Source: Caldilineaceae bacterium (GTDB lineage Bacteria; Chloroflexota; Anaerolineae; Caldilineales; Caldilineaceae). From it: 64,000 nt of DNA. Location: the NCBI GenBank assembly GCA_026645575.1, contig JAPKMW010000008.1:124001-188000 (forward strand). Direction: 5' to 3'. Below the pieces are notes generated by a model. That model was not told where the DNA came from, did not search any database, and saw only the letters and a list, made by a program, of their open reading frames with translations. Numbering within the stretch: position 1 is the first letter of the stretch; each line of letters begins with the position of its first letter. Below, piece by piece: positions 62,248 through 64,000 of the stretch. A program made the position numbers and the translations under genes.

Positions 62248-62796
62248 TTACGTAGGATAGAAGCGGGTTCGGTAGAGGAGCCTGGTCAACAGATCTTCTG
62301 ATTGACCAACAATTTCGGCCAATTCCGGCACGGTGACGCCACAGACATAGCGCAAGAGGAGCAGTTGTTGTACTTCGGGTGAAAAGCGTTGCAGGTGTTG
62401 AAAAAAGTAATTGGGTAATGGTTCACCTGTTGCCGCCGCTTGTTTGCGTTGCCAAAGCGAGCTGGCAAAAGGGTCGGGCGCCTGACGCCGATAGCGTAGA
62501 AGCTGGCGATAGGCAATGCGAAAGATGACAACGGTCAGATTTTCAATCGGTTGCTCACCCACCAGGGTTTGAATCAGTTCCGTAAGAATGAGGCGCATGA
62601 GCCGGCGCACATCAGCTTCTTGAACGACATTGAAGCTGACATAGCTATAGAGATGGGGACTCCACTGATCGAGTAATTGTACCCAGGCATCGCCGTCGCC
62701 GTTGCATAATTGTCTGGCAAAATTGGTATCCCTTCTTTTCTGCAAGGGCAGGTAGCTGCGCAAACGGACAGAAACGTGGGTAAAATATCGGTGCAT
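62248..62796 (-). CDS. ECF-type sigma factor
   Basis: The 182-residue protein has a region 2-like half (about 35-100; WVQLLDQWSPHLYSYVSFNV) and a region 4 helix-turn-helix (FSPEVQQLLLLRYVCGVTVPELAEIVG, residues about 138-164, here described across two pieces) followed by RLLYRTRF. Length is normal for an ECF factor. It lies first in the minus-strand module that continues into the larger sigma-like gene, zf-HC2-like gene, TPR-CHAT and subtilase. A 276-base gap with repeated TTGTACCAT sites separates it from the next gene, so it may drive that promoter. Confidence 0.75.
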   Translation of the reverse strand: MHRYFTHVSVRLRSYLPLQKRRDTNFARQLCNGDGDAWVQLLDQWSPHLYSYVSFNVVQEADVRRLMRLILTELIQTLVGEQPIENLTVVIFRIAYRQLLRYRRQAPDPFASSLWQRKQAAATGEPLPNYFFQHLQRFSPEVQQLLLLRYVCGVTVPELAEIVGQSEDLLTRLLYRTRFYPT

Positions 62797-62949
62797 GGGT
62801 TGCTAATTTCAATGGTCGTGCTATGAATAAACAGGTAAGGTATTGTCGGCTCAAGGCGCATAGCCAGAGCTATCAGATGGGAATAGCACTGGCAGGTCTG
62901 GCCGTGCGCAAATCCGATTGACCTATTGCTTGCTACAGGCAGAAAACGA

Positions 62950-63087
62950 TTAACACCAGAGCAAACTGAACCAGAAGAGGAGACAAACCGCCAAGGCAAA
63001 AAAGCCCAGGGTGCGTAGGGCAATCCGAATTGCGCGTTCGATGTGCGGTTCCAGCGGACGGTGGTGGATGTTTTGTTGTTGTGCCAT
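62950..63087 (-). CDS. Small single-helix membrane protein (45 residues)
   Basis: The ATG at 63087 follows GGGAAGG by five bases. The product begins MAQQQNIHHRPLEP, has an amphipathic basic stretch (HIERAIRIALRTLG) and a C-terminal hydrophobic helix (FFALAVCLLFWFSLLWC) ending at a TAA. This charge pattern, a good ribosome site and position on the same strand as the sigma module support a real gene. The family is not recognised. Overlapping longer frames lack a ribosome site. Confidence 0.55.
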   Translation of the reverse strand: MAQQQNIHHRPLEPHIERAIRIALRTLGFFALAVCLLFWFSLLWC

Positions 63088-63399
63088 GTTGACCTTCCCT
63101 CTGCTTGTCAAAAGTAATAATGGCCGACACCGCCTTTGGTTTGGGGGATAGTCTAATTGACTTACACTCTATACTGTTCAGCCGATGTCGGATAAGGCAA
63201 GCATAGCACAAAGTCGTCGGTGGCGATGTCTCAAAAAGTGCTGCCAATGTCTCAAATTTACTTAAGGATGCGTAAATTGAGCGCGTGGATATGTTCCGCT
63301 CACTTAACGGAAAACGGCAAAGTAGCCACTGCCTGAGCCATATATGCTGCTATGATAGGGCGATGAAGATGCGATGTCGATATTGGTTGCATCATAGTC

Positions 63400-63413
63400 G
63401 GTAGGCGCCTACC
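63400..63413. promoter_or_regulatory. 14-bp perfect palindrome (possible operator)
   Basis: GGTAGGCGCCTACC is a perfect dyad, extended by TAGT/ACTA at 63395-63398 and 63415-63418. It lies in the otherwise gene-free stretch 63088-63614, which also shows two ATGTCTCAAA copies near 63224 and 63246 and nothing else I can assign. Confidence 0.3.
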
Positions 63414-63614
63414 AACTACGAAGTATTAGTACAACACCAACAAATTGTCGATCCGGGCAATCTGTTGTAAACTCTCTGTTAAGAATAATAGAGCAGAAGG
63501 GTAGCACTAGGTGCAAAATCGTGCGTGTTCTCTATCACCTTTTCTCTGGCAATTCGCCAGTTGTTGCCGGCAACAACGGTTGCCAACGGGAAGTTGCATG
63601 GTTCTACTACCCAT

Positions 63615-63686
63615 TTAGTCACCGGTTGTGCCCATATTGCCGGGGGCGCGCCGACCTGCTGAAGAAGTCGATGTAATGTAACGCAT
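63615..63686 (-). CDS. 23-residue peptide gene, copy A
   Basis: The ATG at 63686 lies seven bases after GAAAGG and the frame runs 23 codons to a TAA. The peptide begins MRY and ends RRAPGNMGTTGD. A tandem paralogue at 63779-63850 has the same length, the same start and stop context and the ending KRAPGNMSTTGD. In the shared ending three of the four codon differences are synonymous (Gly, Asn, Asp), the other being Gly to Ser, which argues for selection on the peptide. No signal peptide or membrane helix is visible. It could be a signalling, toxin or modified-peptide precursor; nothing in the window proves any of these. Confidence 0.55.
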   Translation of the reverse strand: MRYITSTSSAGRRAPGNMGTTGD

Positions 63687-63778
63687 GTCATAACCTTTCT
63701 AAAAATAGGGTAACGATGACAGAGCCAGATTTGATCAGCCAGATTCGATCATGGTGTGTTCAGTAAGGGAGTACGCAA

Positions 63779-63850
63779 TTAATCACCGGTTGTACTCATG
63801 TTACCGGGGGCGCGCTTCCGTGACGTGGTGAGAAATAGCATGTAACGCAT
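63779..63850 (-). CDS. 23-residue peptide gene, copy B
   Basis: Paralogue of the gene at 63615-63686: ATG at 63850 seven bases after GAAAGG, 23 codons, TAA. The peptide begins MRYMLFLTTS and ends KRAPGNMSTTGD. The upstream sequences of both copies also share GTTACC(C/T)TATT before the ribosome site, so a unit of about 106 bp has been duplicated. A possible promoter lies upstream on the minus strand (TCGACA at 63925-63920, TATAGT at 63904-63899, a short 15-base spacing). Copy B probably precedes copy A on one transcript. Confidence 0.55.
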   Translation of the reverse strand: MRYMLFLTTSRKRAPGNMSTTGD

Positions 63851-64000
63851 GGGATTGCCTTTCTACGAATAAGGTAACGCTACGTACTGTTCGTATGTAC
63901 TATAATAATCGTCGCCGCCTGTCGATTCCCGCGGCCCAATGCTTACTGAACGCTTACAGCTTCTAAATACATCTACGCTGGGTTGGCGGCCTCAGTGCGT

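Noticed and set aside
63479..63691. 70-codon frame overlapping peptide copy A
   Set aside because: Its start lies five bases upstream in another frame, but the tandem copy B does not preserve this frame, whereas the 23-codon frame is preserved in both copies with mostly synonymous changes.

Overview
The window most resembles the chromosome of an uncultured or filamentous member of the Chloroflexota (Anaerolineae/Caldilineales-like). This is inferred from the gene repertoire: TPR-CHAT proteins, Uma2 nucleases, AAA-ATPase/PD-(D/E)XK fusions, DUF2905, DUF433/DUF5615 pairs, DUF11-type secreted proteins with a short C-terminal aromatic-Pro-Val-Arg/Lys tail, and an unusual density of palindromic intergenic repeats. 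No rRNA, tRNA, CRISPR array, phage or insertion sequence was recognised.

Layout. 1-7.8 kb: a plus-strand surface-glycan or exported-product operon (end of an unknown gene, an APH-type kinase, a glycosyltransferase/polysaccharide-deacetylase fusion, an ABC exporter with a secreted-type N-terminal extension, and an APH homologue that has lost its catalytic Asp). 7.8-13.4 kb: DUF2905, double-thioredoxin, threonine synthase, and argG-argJ on the minus strand behind a structured leader that ends in an intrinsic terminator. 13.4-20.5 kb: a secreted DUF11 protein and a tightly overlapped glycolipid operon (membrane GT, methyltransferase, Dpm1-like GT2, DegT aminotransferase). 20.8-30.2 kb: pncB, a renalase-like flavoprotein, a secreted protein, an alpha/beta hydrolase, a carotenoid pair (CrtI-type desaturase plus GT2), plsY and an SH3b protein. 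30.6-37.4 kb: ettA, a wrecked DUF4440-like gene, and an asymmetric heterodimeric ABC exporter. 37.6-44 kb: a DUF433/DUF5615 pair, LysE, small proteins, GNAT, MmcQ/YjbR, catalase and MFS. 44.4-51.1 kb: a fused molybdenum hydroxylase, an AAA-ATPase nuclease, and a sugar-acid dehydratase with a putative aldolase. 51.2-55.7 kb: rnc, an orphan pseudo-receiver regulator, a repeat-headed small membrane protein, a PKD protein and Uma2. 55.8-63.9 kb: a minus-strand module of two sigma-like factors, a zf-HC2-like protein, a TPR-CHAT protease and a secreted-type subtilase, with two tandem 23-residue peptide genes upstream of it.

The most interesting material is of four kinds. (1) The sigma / zinc-finger / TPR-CHAT / subtilase module looks like a protease-gated transcription circuit. 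(2) The two tandem 23-codon genes near the right edge share a C-terminal sequence whose codon differences are mostly synonymous. (3) Palindromes lie inside coding sequences, including a 66-bp in-frame insertion in a glycosyltransferase. At gene ends there are also several unrelated inverted arrays built from roughly 8-bp units. (4) A structured, terminator-linked RNA leader precedes argG; I could not match it to any riboswitch class I know.
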